Shown here in pieces: positions 1 to 7,950 of a DNA stretch of 23,050 bases. The translations under genes and the position numbers were made by a program. Position 1 is the first letter of the stretch. Each line of letters begins with the position of its first letter. The notes under the pieces were generated by a model that was given only the letters and a program-made list of their open reading frames with translations, made no database searches and was not told the DNA's origin. This DNA is from Bacillota bacterium (lineage in GTDB: Bacteria > Bacillota > Clostridia > Lachnospirales > Lachnospiraceae): positions 1-23,050 of the forward strand of contig JAFACO010000178.1 of NCBI GenBank assembly GCA_023425485.1, written 5' to 3'.

Positions 1-2340
1 GTCATCTACCATTTTTTGAATTTCCTGACCTTCAAGTGTTCTCTCCCTTGAGATAAATTCAAAACGTACTGTAACACTCTTCTTACCTGGAAGCAATTTC
101 TCATCTTCAAATATATCTATTAAGTGATAACTTTTCAGATATTCGCAATCCAGCTCATTCACAGCAACTTGTATCTTTTCATATTTCTGTGCCTTATCCA
201 TTAAAAGACTTAAGTCAATTGTTACACCTGGATACTTAGAAACCTCGGAATAACGTAGGCTTTCTGCTGCCACCTTCTCCATATTCTCAATATCAATTTC
301 TGCAAAAGCTACATTTAATTTCTTATCAATTTTATTCTTTACCCTGGGATTAATCACGGAGAAGTAACCAATCTCTTCGTCCTTGAGGAAAATTGCAGCA
401 CTGTTTACTGGGTGAACATAATTATTTTTAGCTAATTCTTCTTTCAGCTTATAGTTTGGTGCAATGTTTTTCACAGCAAGAAGTAACTGATCAACAATCT
501 CCTTACACTTGAAATATAACTCTTTTTCGCTAAGCTTTTTGCTAGCTATCACGATACCAAGTCTCTTGCGTTCATCACATAATCCATCTTCTTTCAGTCC
601 GTCTGCCACACGTCCAATTTCAAACATTCCCATTTCTGGAGTTGTATCCGCATTCTTTAATACAAAACCTAGAAGACTTGGGATAATAGTTGCACGTATA
701 GTATCATTTTCTGCTGTAATAGAATTAATTATACGAATATTAGGTTCTGTCGTAATACCTAATTCCTTGTTTAACTTACTCTCGTACCAAAGGTAACTGT
801 GTACCTCATTCATGGTATAACGTTCCGCTAACAGCTCTTTCATGCGATATTCATTGCTTCTTTCTACACTATGACGAACCGGTGTTAAGAAGCTCTTGGT
901 GGACTGAATCTCAAAGTTATCATATCCATAGATACGGGTTATTTCTTCAATAATATCTGCCTTAATTGTAACATCCTTAGTTGCTCTCCAGGTAGGAACC
1001 ACTAGAGAGAACTCATCTTCTTTACGGGTTACACCAAAGCCAAGTGCAGTAAGGGTTTCTTCAATCTGGTTAGAAGAAATATCAATACCTGTATATTTAT
1101 CCACATAAGCCTTATCAAAATCTATATTAATGGTTTTGTAATGCTTTACATAGCAATCTGTAAGAGAGGAGGTCACCTCTACACCTGGATCGATATCTTT
1201 TAGGAGCTTTATAAAGCGTTCAATTGCAGGGATAGTAAGCTCTGGATCAATGGTTTTTTCATATCTGGAGCTTGCATCCGTACGGAGTCCAAGGCGTGTA
1301 GCAGATTTACGAACGGATACCGCATCAAAGTTCGCAGATTCTAAAAGTACACTGCTGGTTTCATCTGTAATTTCTGATAATTCACCGCCCATAATACCAG
1401 CGATGGCAACGGGTTCTTTCTCATCACAAATTAATAAGGTTTCGCCATCAACCTTTCTCTCAACTCCATCCAGTGTCAAGAAATTAACTGTTTCCGGATA
1501 GGTTTTCACACGAATCTGTGACACCTTTCCATTATCAAAGGCATGCATCGGTTGACCAAGTTCCATCATAAGATAGTTAGTTAAATCCGCCAATAAGTTA
1601 ATCGGTCTCATACCGCAGTATTTTAAACGAATTCTCATATTGACCGGAGCTTTCTTCTCTTTAATATTCGAGATGGTAATACAGCTATAACGGAAGCATT
1701 TTTCGGTATCTTCTACTTTGACATCAATTTTAGCCAAATCCTTATAAACACTTGCATTCACAACCTCCAGTGGCTTTAATGGACGTTTTGTTAATACTGC
1801 GATTTCTCTAGCAATACCATAATGTCCCCATAGGTCAGGTCGATTGGTTAAGGATTTATTATCTACTTCAAATACAGTATCCTCTAACTGCATAAAGGTT
1901 TTAATATCGGTTCCTAATGGATAAGTATCATCTAAAATCATAAGTCCGGAATGATCCTCGGTGATGCCAAGTTCCTTCTCGGAACAGCACATACCATGAC
2001 TGATTTCGCCAGCGATGGTTGCTTCCTTGATTTCAAGATCTCCAACCTGTCCGCCAAGCTTAGCAAAGGGAACAATTGCTCCAACAAATACATTGGGAGC
2101 ACCGCATACACAGCCTACTATCTCTGTACCGATATCCACCTTTAATAAATGTAACTTCTTTGAGTTAGGATGATCATTTATCTCAATAATCTTGCCTACT
2201 ACAACATCTTTTATATTCTTACCATATTCATGAATTTCTTCTACCTCCGCGGTAGATAACGTAAATCTACCGATTAACTCCTTTAAGTTAATTCCAGAAA
2301 GATCTGTAAATTCAGAAATCCAGTTCATTGATATATACAT
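1..2340 (-). CDS. pheT: Phenylalanine--tRNA ligase beta subunit (C-terminus cut by window edge)
   Basis: Beta subunit of the alpha2-beta2 phenylalanyl-tRNA synthetase, which charges tRNA-Phe in the cytoplasm. Translating the minus strand from 2340 gives 780 open codons to the window edge. Seen in order: the N-terminal tRNA-binding (EMAP/OB-like) domain, with the segment VVVGKIIEINDHPNSKKLHL near residue 45; the B3/B4 editing region containing LTNRPDLWGHYGIARE; the B5 region with VVPTWR; and the start of the FDX-ACB anticodon-binding-like domain, with FISRERTLEGQEI close to the edge. Family members are usually about 790-810 residues, so roughly 10-30 residues are missing on the left. The ATG at 2340 follows GGAGG (2349-2353) at good spacing. 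It lies 91 bp downstream of pheS and is presumably co-transcribed under the same T-box. No frameshift was seen. Confidence 0.96.
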   Translation of the reverse strand, partial: MYISMNWISEFTDLSGINLKELIGRFTLSTAEVEEIHEYGKNIKDVVVGKIIEINDHPNSKKLHLLKVDIGTEIVGCVCGAPNVFVGAIVPFAKLGGQVGDLEIKEATIAGEISHGMCCSEKELGITEDHSGLMILDDTYPLGTDIKTFMQLEDTVFEVDNKSLTNRPDLWGHYGIAREIAVLTKRPLKPLEVVNASVYKDLAKIDVKVEDTEKCFRYSCITISNIKEKKAPVNMRIRLKYCGMRPINLLADLTNYLMMELGQPMHAFDNGKVSQIRVKTYPETVNFLTLDGVERKVDGETLLICDEKEPVAIAGIMGGELSEITDETSSVLLESANFDAVSVRKSATRLGLRTDASSRYEKTIDPELTIPAIERFIKLLKDIDPGVEVTSSLTDCYVKHYKTINIDFDKAYVDKYTGIDISSNQIEETLTALGFGVTRKEDEFSLVVPTWRATKDVTIKADIIEEITRIYGYDNFEIQSTKSFLTPVRHSVERSNEYRMKELLAERYTMNEVHSYLWYESKLNKELGITTEPNIRIINSITAENDTIRATIIPSLLGFVLKNADTTPEMGMFEIGRVADGLKEDGLCDERKRLGIVIASKKLSEKELYFKCKEIVDQLLLAVKNIAPNYKLKEELAKNNYVHPVNSAAIFLKDEEIGYFSVINPRVKNKIDKKLNVAFAEIDIENMEKVAAESLRYSEVSKYPGVTIDLSLLMDKAQKYEKIQVAVNELDCEYLKSYHLIDIFEDEKLLPGKKSVTVRFEFISRERTLEGQEIQKMVDD

Positions 2341-2356
2341 TCGTTCTTCCTCCAAT

Positions 2357-2371
2357 CTGCCAAAGCGGCAG
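2357..2371 (-). other. Small hairpin in the pheS-pheT intergenic space
   Basis: CTGCC-GCTTT-GGCAG on the minus strand forms a 5-bp stem four bases upstream of the pheT Shine-Dalgarno sequence. No U-tract follows, so it is not a terminator. It could modulate pheT translation or stabilise the message; that is inference. Nothing else is visible in the 91-bp gap. Confidence 0.35.
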
Positions 2372-2431
2372 TCTCTATTAAATATCACATAGCATTTTAC
2401 GTGGAATATTAAGTGTAGTTATACAACCTCT

Positions 2432-3472
2432 TTATTTCGTAAACTGCTTTAATTGTTTTATGTTACCGCTGTTAAACATACGGATATCCTTGATGTTATA
2501 TTTCATCATTGCCAGTCTGGTAAGACCAAGACCGAAAGCAAAGCCTGTGTATTTCTCTGGATCTATTCCACCAAGGGAAAGTACATTTGGATGAATCATA
2601 CCACAAGGAAGTAATTCTAACCACCCGGAATGCTTACAGGTTGGACAACCGGAACCACCACAAATGGCACAGTTTATATCTAATTCAAAACCGGGTTCAA
2701 CGAAGGGGAAGAAACCAGGTCTAAGACGTACTTTAACATCTCTTTGAAATACTTCAGAAAGTAATACCTTCATAAAATATATTAAATTAGAAATTGAGAT
2801 ATCATCTCCAATCAACATACCCTCCAACTGGAAGAAGGTATTTTCATGGCTGGCATCAATATTTTCATTACGGAAACATCTGCCAGGAAATAATACCTTT
2901 AAAGGCTCTCCTGACTTTGGTGCTCCATATTTACGCATAATGGTATTCTGAGCTGCTGACGTATGGGTCTTAAGTAATTGACCATTCTCTAAATAATAGG
3001 TATCTGTCATATCTCTTGCCGGATGATTCTTTGGTATATTAACACCTTCAAAGTTATTGAACTCTGTCTGAATTTCCAAACCATCTTCAATAATAAAGCC
3101 CATGGTTTTAAAGATATCTTCAATCTGCTTTTGAACTATGGTAATTGGATGTAAAGTTCCTACTGCCTTATCCGAAGGAATGGAGTAATCGAAACGCTCT
3201 GTATTCTCAATTTCCTTTAAGTATTCCCTCTCCTCCATGGTTTTCTGGTACTCTACAATCGCCTGTTCACATTCATCCTTTAAAATGTTTACCTGCATAC
3301 CAGCTACTTTCTTCGCTTCAGCATCCAGATTACGAAGATTTTTTAACTCCTCTGTGACAAGACCCTTTTTACCAAGAAAGGATACTCGAATACGCTCTAA
3401 TTCCTCTTTTGAGTTTGCTGCATGAAGTTCCGCAGTAAACTGCGCTTTAATGCGCTCTAAATTTTCTAACAT
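2432..3472 (-). CDS. pheS: Phenylalanine--tRNA ligase alpha subunit
   Basis: Catalytic alpha subunit of phenylalanyl-tRNA synthetase, 346 residues, the usual family length. Seen: the N-terminal coiled-coil region beginning LENLERIKAQF and followed by VSFLGKKGLV; class II motif 2 (PGRCFRNENIDASHE...FFQLEG); a Cys cluster C268-x2-C271-x4-C276-x2-C279, followed by SGWLELLPCGMIHPNVL; and motif 3 (GFAFGLGLTRLAMMKY). This Cys cluster is common in Firmicute PheS. The reading frame stays open upstream to 3622, but that stretch is T-box leader. AGGAGG at 3480-3485 sits only one base from the ATG at 3478 and seven bases from the ATG at 3472, so 3472 is the preferred start. pheT follows after 91 bp. Confidence 0.97.
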   Translation of the reverse strand: MLENLERIKAQFTAELHAANSKEELERIRVSFLGKKGLVTEELKNLRNLDAEAKKVAGMQVNILKDECEQAIVEYQKTMEEREYLKEIENTERFDYSIPSDKAVGTLHPITIVQKQIEDIFKTMGFIIEDGLEIQTEFNNFEGVNIPKNHPARDMTDTYYLENGQLLKTHTSAAQNTIMRKYGAPKSGEPLKVLFPGRCFRNENIDASHENTFFQLEGMLIGDDISISNLIYFMKVLLSEVFQRDVKVRLRPGFFPFVEPGFELDINCAICGGSGCPTCKHSGWLELLPCGMIHPNVLSLGGIDPEKYTGFAFGLGLTRLAMMKYNIKDIRMFNSGNIKQLKQFTK

Positions 3473-3566
3473 TTTCATTCCTCCTGTATTGCCATTATAA
3501 TTTTCATGATTATAGTATCTGTTTTTCTTACACCTTTGCGCTTTTAGGTAATTCATTAAATTACAT

Positions 3567-3598
3567 AAAAAAAACTCCCATCCCAACAGGGACGAAAG
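3567..3598 (-). terminator. T-box intrinsic terminator before pheS
   Basis: On the minus strand a 10-bp stem (3589-3598 with 3575-3584, including G-U pairs) closes a TGTT loop and is followed by eight T residues (3567-3574). It lies just after the T-box sequence and is mutually exclusive with the antiterminator, as expected for T-box attenuation. Confidence 0.9.
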
Positions 3599-3830
3599 CA
3601 TCGTGGTACCACCCAAATTCAAGCCTATCTAGTAGACTCCTTTAGCAGTCATAACGGGACTGAACCGACCTCTTTTTTATTGCAGGTATTAACCCGAATA
3701 TCTTAAAGGCAACTCCGGTGCCGAACTTCACAATATATCTGGACCCTGAACCTACTCTCAGCCGGTGGTACGTTCTCTCTGGCGGGAAAATATATGCTAC
3801 TACATTCACCTTCAATGTTTTTATCATTTT
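3567..3830 (-). promoter_or_regulatory. T-box riboswitch leader, tRNA-Phe specific
   Basis: The minus-strand leader carries a near-canonical T-box sequence, TGGGTGGTACCACG (3602-3615). Its UGGU can pair with an ACCA tRNA end, matching the usual A discriminator of tRNA-Phe. Stem I is recognisable: an ATATAT/ATATAT helix encloses a loop with AGTA on the 5' side and GAA followed by specifier TTC (3723-3725) on the 3' side. The lower helix is GGTG/CACC. A Rho-independent terminator overlaps the antiterminator. Known mechanism: uncharged tRNA-Phe stabilises the antiterminator and permits pheST transcription. The 5' limit is set from the inferred transcription start and is approximate. Confidence 0.94.
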
Positions 3831-3835
3831 CTCAT

Positions 3836-3864
3836 ATCTTAATCGACATTTCATTGATTGTCAA
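3836..3864 (-). promoter_or_regulatory. Sigma-A-type promoter of the pheST operon
   Basis: A perfect -35 TTGACA (3859-3864) and a -10 TAAGAT (3836-3841) are separated by exactly 17 bp on the minus strand. They lie just upstream of T-box stem I, which places the start of transcription near 3829. Confidence 0.85.
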
Positions 3865-3881
3865 GGGTTGTTTTCTAATGG

Positions 3882-3930
3882 AGCCTTAGATACATAGACC
3901 AAATACTTTTGTTCTAATATACCTAAGGCT
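3882..3930. repeat. Inverted repeat downstream of the secreted-protein genes
   Basis: Arms 3882-3895 and 3917-3930 can form a 14-bp stem (AGCCTTAG core, with two G-U pairs) around a roughly 21-nt loop. The site is 22 bp past the stop of the gene ending at 3953 and just before the pheST promoter. Neither strand has a U-tract after the stem, so it is not a clear intrinsic terminator. It may protect a 3' end or act as an operator. Confidence 0.55.
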
Positions 3931-3952
3931 TCCAGCTTTTGTTCTTTAATAA

Positions 3953-5140
3953 TTAATAGCTGATAGAGAAATTACTAACTGCAGAGGACAGGATAAGTTC
4001 CGTGCCTTTCGTAGAGCTAGCGTCTATTCCTTTTCTTCTAATGTAAACCTTACTACCCTTTGGTCCAGCCGTACTCGAAAGAGTAATGAGTTTTGTAGAG
4101 CTGACAGAGGTCCATTTTGCACTAGCAGCATTAAACTCAGTCCCTGGCTTTACAATAGTATACTCAAAAATATTGTTCTTTGTTGCATTGTTAAAAGTCA
4201 TAACTAATTTTGAATTATAAAAATAATAACTAACGTCATCAACATTTCCACCAATCGTAGGTGCCTTTGTCTGACCATTAATGGTTACATAAGCAGTTTT
4301 TGAATAGGAGGAACTTGCTGTAGCAGCTGTCCGAATCAGTAATGTCACAGAATGAGCCCCATTCTTATACAACACAGAAGGAGCAATCTCCTCAAGTGCC
4401 ATGGTCTTTGAGCACTCTACCCAAGCACCTGTACTTGTATCATAGTATTCCATTGCTTCAGTGGTATTTAAAGTCAATTTGGAAGAATTCACTGTTACCT
4501 TTGGTGCTTCTGCTCTGGCAGTGATTGATATCGTTATTTCTTTGCTTGGTCTGCTGCCAGCATCAGAGCCAGAACCCTTTACCTGGGGCAAACGAATTAT
4601 TATTTTCGCTCCTTTTAACCTATAGGTTTCCAAGGAACTTATAAATTGCTTATAGGAACTTGAAGTATCATTTAAACTTACGGTACTCCAACTATAATCA
4701 GATGCTTTTCTCCACTCAAAATAATCGTAGTCATCTGCTTCTATAAACTCAAACTCCTCATCCGCCTTGCTATACGTTACCTTGAAGTACTTGTCCTGCA
4801 TGGGCAAGGTAGTTGATTTAATTGTTGTATTTACATCTCCTTTAAAATAGAGAGTTACATCACTGGTAATACTAACCCAGGATATATCCATTTCATAGGA
4901 TTTGGTAGCAGTACTATAACTTCCCTCCACCTCGGTCCAAGTGGTTTCGTCAGTGGAATAATATATTATGGTATTGTTGTTATTATAAACCTGTAAAGTC
5001 AGCTCCTCATAATCAATTGCACCGATTGTAACAGCGGTAGCCGTCTCTGCACTTACCTTGCCAGAAGGTTGCAGCCCGATCACAAACACGGGGAGCAGCC
5101 ACAACAATAATCTAAGACCTTTTAATCTATATTTTTTCAT
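3953..5140 (-). CDS. Secreted protein of unknown function, 395 residues, paralogue of the upstream gene
   Basis: Not recognised as a named family. A clear signal peptide (residues 1-31, KKYRLKGLR basic end, a hydrophobic LLLWLLPVFVIGL core, likely cleavage at VSA|E) is followed by a Ser/Thr-rich, predicted beta-rich chain. No LPXTG motif, S-layer homology repeat, dockerin or catalytic motif was seen. Residues about 38-395 match residues about 47-400 of the neighbouring 786-residue protein. Shared landmarks are MDISWVS (84-90), FEWRK (141-145), the PSKE.TI..TA segment near 198-208 and GSKVYIR (362-368). Short units such as IIYYSTDETTW resemble Ig-like or chitobiase-C-terminal-like folds, but this is only a resemblance. 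AAGGAG precedes the ATG, and the gene lies 28 bp after its paralogue, so the two are probably one operon. Confidence 0.85.
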   Translation of the reverse strand: MKKYRLKGLRLLLWLLPVFVIGLQPSGKVSAETATAVTIGAIDYEELTLQVYNNNNTIIYYSTDETTWTEVEGSYSTATKSYEMDISWVSITSDVTLYFKGDVNTTIKSTTLPMQDKYFKVTYSKADEEFEFIEADDYDYFEWRKASDYSWSTVSLNDTSSSYKQFISSLETYRLKGAKIIIRLPQVKGSGSDAGSRPSKEITISITARAEAPKVTVNSSKLTLNTTEAMEYYDTSTGAWVECSKTMALEEIAPSVLYKNGAHSVTLLIRTAATASSSYSKTAYVTINGQTKAPTIGGNVDDVSYYFYNSKLVMTFNNATKNNIFEYTIVKPGTEFNAASAKWTSVSSTKLITLSSTAGPKGSKVYIRRKGIDASSTKGTELILSSAVSNFSISY

Positions 5141-5168
5141 CGCAATCTCCTTAATAAATCCACCTTAC

Positions 5169-7529
5169 CTAGTTAGCATTCAAAATGGTAAGCTTACAAC
5201 CAGTGTCAATAACATACCCATTACTTAAGGTTATAACCACGTTCTTCGTATCCGATGAATTTGTAGTGAGCTTATTAATTTTAGCATTGGATAGATAGAT
5301 GGTTGCCTTTCCATTGGATATGGATGCTGATCCAAAGATTGAGACATTCCCCCAAGTTACATTGGCTACACTGACACTATAGGTCTGACTGAACATTGTT
5401 AACGTAAGTGAAAAGGTAACTACATCCTGAGTGACTGTTGTGGTACTTCCGTCTTCGTTAGTTATTGTTGAGGTAGTTTTCTCTGTAAGACCACCTTCTG
5501 ATAAAGACCAGGCAATTGGCGTATTGTCAATTGTAGCAGTACGAACCAATTTAATTGTAACAGCTTTATCCACAACCTCATTATTATTTAGATTAATAAT
5601 CAACGGTGTAGCCTGATCATATGCGGTAATTTCAGATGACTTTTCGAAATTAGATACATTCACTGTTACTGTTGCCGTTCTAATCGTTGAATTATCCTCA
5701 TCCTTATAGGAGTCATAGACCACGGTATAATCTGTCCCTTTATTCAACGTATAACCACTGTACTTTATGGAACTTATCTCGGTGGCTTCACTGGTAAATT
5801 TGTTGATACCTGTTGGGTCAATCACTTTTTCATTCCCAAAATCCAATTTAAACTTAAATTTAGTTGCATCCGAGGTTTCCGTTGACATGTAAATGCGGTT
5901 AAATCCTGTACTATATTCGGAATCACTAGGATTTTTAACTATTGTTTTTGGATAAAGATATAGCTGTATTCCGGAGGTGGAATTACTCTTAATAGTCTCT
6001 TGATTTGCAAAGGTGACATTGGCATACAATATCTCTTCTGTAAAACTATTAATTTCATCCGTGGAGGTAATGTTCGTTGTCACTATGTACTTATCGCTTG
6101 CACCAGTGCTTTTGGTATTCAGAGCTACGGTGCTCTTACTGGTAACAGATCCCTTCTTCGTACCATAACTATCATAGAAATCTATGGCGGATACTGTTGT
6201 TGATGTTGCTGTATATAAATAGAAGGTTAGATAACTTGAGGTTTTAGTGCTTTGACATACTCCAGCTGTGGTCACTAGAGTGGTTAGCTGTGTAGCCTCT
6301 GGGGCAGTTGGATAGCTAACGCCACTTAATCCGGTAACATTCACTTCCAGAGAAGCTAAAGAAAAACTTGTAGTTTCTGACGCTTCTACAGACTTCAATC
6401 TTACATATATTTTACTTCCGCTTGGAGCAGTCGTACTATTAATTGATACAGCTGTCGAGGAGGTTATTGCCTTCCATACTGCAGTTTGATAGCTTAACTC
6501 CTTTTCCTTTGGAATAACTGTGTATTCATAGGGTACCGTAGCACTAGCTGCCTTTACAGTTAACGATAAGGTTGTAGAACTTGTGTAGTTTAATACGATA
6601 CCGCTGGTATCAATATCCGGTGCTCCTTTTTGAACTGGAATCTTTACGGTAGTGATATTGGATACCTGGGAAGTACTGCTGGCATTTACTCTGAACTGAA
6701 GTGTCGCTGCTTTCTGTGTAGACGAATTACCGGTGTATAGTACCTCTGGAGCAATATTACTAATCAACAGGTCAGTAGTACTAGTTATACTAGTCCAATC
6801 CGACATTGTTCCATCTGAATTCACTTTACGATAAGCCATACCCTTTTTCACTGCCAGACTGAACTTTGAACCATTCACCGTTATTGTCGGAGCTGTGGTT
6901 TTCTTCGGTATTGTAACTGCTACTTCTTTACTAGCTCTAACACCGACACTGGTATTTGAACCATTGACTGGAGCTAAACGAAAATATAATTGAATGCCTT
7001 TTGTAAAATAATTGCTTAACTCATCTGCCAAGGTACTTTCTTTCACTGTACTCCAGATGGTACTATTTTTCTTTCTCCATTCAATTGTACGATTACTTGT
7101 GTTATTAAAGGTTACTGTACCTTTTTGTTTGTTAAAGGTGGCTTTAAAGGTTGTAACCTGTTTGGGTAAGGTAACAGAAAGTATACTGGAAGAATAATCT
7201 CCTTTAAAAGTCATGGTATAGTTCTTTGTAGTTGATATCCAGGATATATCCATAGTGATTGTACCATTGACAATTTTACCAGGAATAATCTCCCACTTCT
7301 TTTTATTTTCATCTGATACATATACCTTTGTATCGCCTGAATTGACTTGCAAGGTTATGGTACTGTTGTCATAGTTAATCTCTTTTACTGAAATACTTGC
7401 TTCGGCTGCACTTGCTTTCTTCTGTGACATTATAATTAATGTTACAATAATAGCTAGTGACAAAAAACCAAATAAATTTCTTACCACTTGGTTCCTTGTA
7501 ATTGTTCCCTTATTCTTTTCTTTGTTCAT
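5169..7529 (-). CDS. Large secreted beta-rich protein of unknown function, 786 residues
   Basis: Not recognised as a named family. It has an N-terminal signal or anchor segment: NKEKNKGTITRNQ, then a hydrophobic stretch of about residues 20-34, with possible cleavage after ASAA (residue 42). Residues about 47-400 are homologous to almost all of the downstream 395-residue protein, for example MDISWIS (93-99), IEWRK (149-153), YEYTVIP (334-340) and GSKIYVR (371-377). Residues 401-786 are an additional Thr/Ser-rich half. It includes SGYTLNKGTDYTVVYDS, weakly reminiscent of X2-like or Ig-like modules, and an NEDGSTTTVT loop. No wall anchor, dockerin or enzyme motif was found. The frame is open up to an ATG at 7583, but the ATG at 7529 has AGAGG six bases upstream and directly precedes the basic signal-peptide start, so it is chosen. 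A surface, exopolysaccharide or spore-coat role would be speculation. Confidence 0.85.
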   Translation of the reverse strand: MNKEKNKGTITRNQVVRNLFGFLSLAIIVTLIIMSQKKASAAEASISVKEINYDNSTITLQVNSGDTKVYVSDENKKKWEIIPGKIVNGTITMDISWISTTKNYTMTFKGDYSSSILSVTLPKQVTTFKATFNKQKGTVTFNNTSNRTIEWRKKNSTIWSTVKESTLADELSNYFTKGIQLYFRLAPVNGSNTSVGVRASKEVAVTIPKKTTAPTITVNGSKFSLAVKKGMAYRKVNSDGTMSDWTSITSTTDLLISNIAPEVLYTGNSSTQKAATLQFRVNASSTSQVSNITTVKIPVQKGAPDIDTSGIVLNYTSSTTLSLTVKAASATVPYEYTVIPKEKELSYQTAVWKAITSSTAVSINSTTAPSGSKIYVRLKSVEASETTSFSLASLEVNVTGLSGVSYPTAPEATQLTTLVTTAGVCQSTKTSSYLTFYLYTATSTTVSAIDFYDSYGTKKGSVTSKSTVALNTKSTGASDKYIVTTNITSTDEINSFTEEILYANVTFANQETIKSNSTSGIQLYLYPKTIVKNPSDSEYSTGFNRIYMSTETSDATKFKFKLDFGNEKVIDPTGINKFTSEATEISSIKYSGYTLNKGTDYTVVYDSYKDEDNSTIRTATVTVNVSNFEKSSEITAYDQATPLIINLNNNEVVDKAVTIKLVRTATIDNTPIAWSLSEGGLTEKTTSTITNEDGSTTTVTQDVVTFSLTLTMFSQTYSVSVANVTWGNVSIFGSASISNGKATIYLSNAKINKLTTNSSDTKNVVITLSNGYVIDTGCKLTILNAN

Positions 7530-7691
7530 ATTATGCCTCTTTCCTTTCGGATATGAAAAAGCACGTCCATGTATCAAGCTCATATCTTCAACTATTTTTT
7601 TACATTGATAATGAATATGAAATCCAGTCTCACCTCCCGTATTATCTTTAACTCCTTTTGATAGAAAGAACTATTGCATAGGCAAAGCTTG

Positions 7692-7705
7692 ACTTTTATA
7701 AAAGT
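7692..7705. repeat. Perfect 14-bp palindrome in the leader of the secreted-protein operon
   Basis: ACTTTTATAAAAGT is its own reverse complement. It lies about 160 bp upstream of the large secreted-protein start and could be an operator, although AT-rich palindromes also arise by chance. The 421-bp gap 7530-7950 otherwise holds candidate promoters in both directions and no convincing gene. Confidence 0.4.
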
Positions 7706-7790
7706 ATCTAAGACCATTTCTCTCTATTAATATCGAGTTGCATGCAGTCTCTCTATATTTATATCGGTTTAAATCAATTAATCTTAAGGT

Positions 7791-7819
7791 ATTTTATAAA
7801 ATTTTTACTTTATTTACAA
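7791..7819 (-). promoter_or_regulatory. Candidate promoter for the secreted-protein pair
   Basis: Minus-strand TTGTAA (7814-7819) and TAAAAT (7791-7796) are separated by 17 bp. If used, the transcript would carry a leader of about 255 nt. The sequence is AT-rich, so a chance match is possible. Confidence 0.4.
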
Positions 7820-7841
7820 AATACCCCTTTTTGTTCTACTC

Positions 7842-7870
7842 TTTCCCTTCCAGTGTTTTTGTGTTAGAAT
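7842..7870 (+). promoter_or_regulatory. Candidate extended -10 promoter for the HAD phosphatase gene
   Basis: TGTTAGAAT (7862-7870) fits an extended -10 element (TG-N-TAGAAT). A poor -35, TTTCCC (7842-7847), lies 17 bp upstream. The gene starts about 80 bp downstream. Confidence 0.4.
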
Positions 7871-7950
7871 ATTTGAATGTGATTGGAACTACGATACTTA
7901 CCACTTCTGAGTCTTTTTTCTCAGATTAGCTTAAGGTTAGGAGAACTTAC

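Noticed and set aside
3473..3622. N-terminal extension of PheS
   Set aside because: The extra 48-50 codons overlap the T-box antiterminator and terminator, and the AGGAGG is best spaced for the ATG at 3472.
3642..3854. 70-codon minus-strand ORF
   Set aside because: It lies wholly within the T-box leader and its promoter; the sequence is explained by RNA structure.
7590..7625. Sporulation sigma-E/K promoter for the secreted-protein pair (CATATTCAT-like -10)
   Set aside because: Only a partial -10 match and no convincing -35; too weak to call.
7738..7929. 63-codon plus-strand ORF before the HAD gene
   Set aside because: AT-rich, no ribosome binding site, and it overlaps the candidate promoters.
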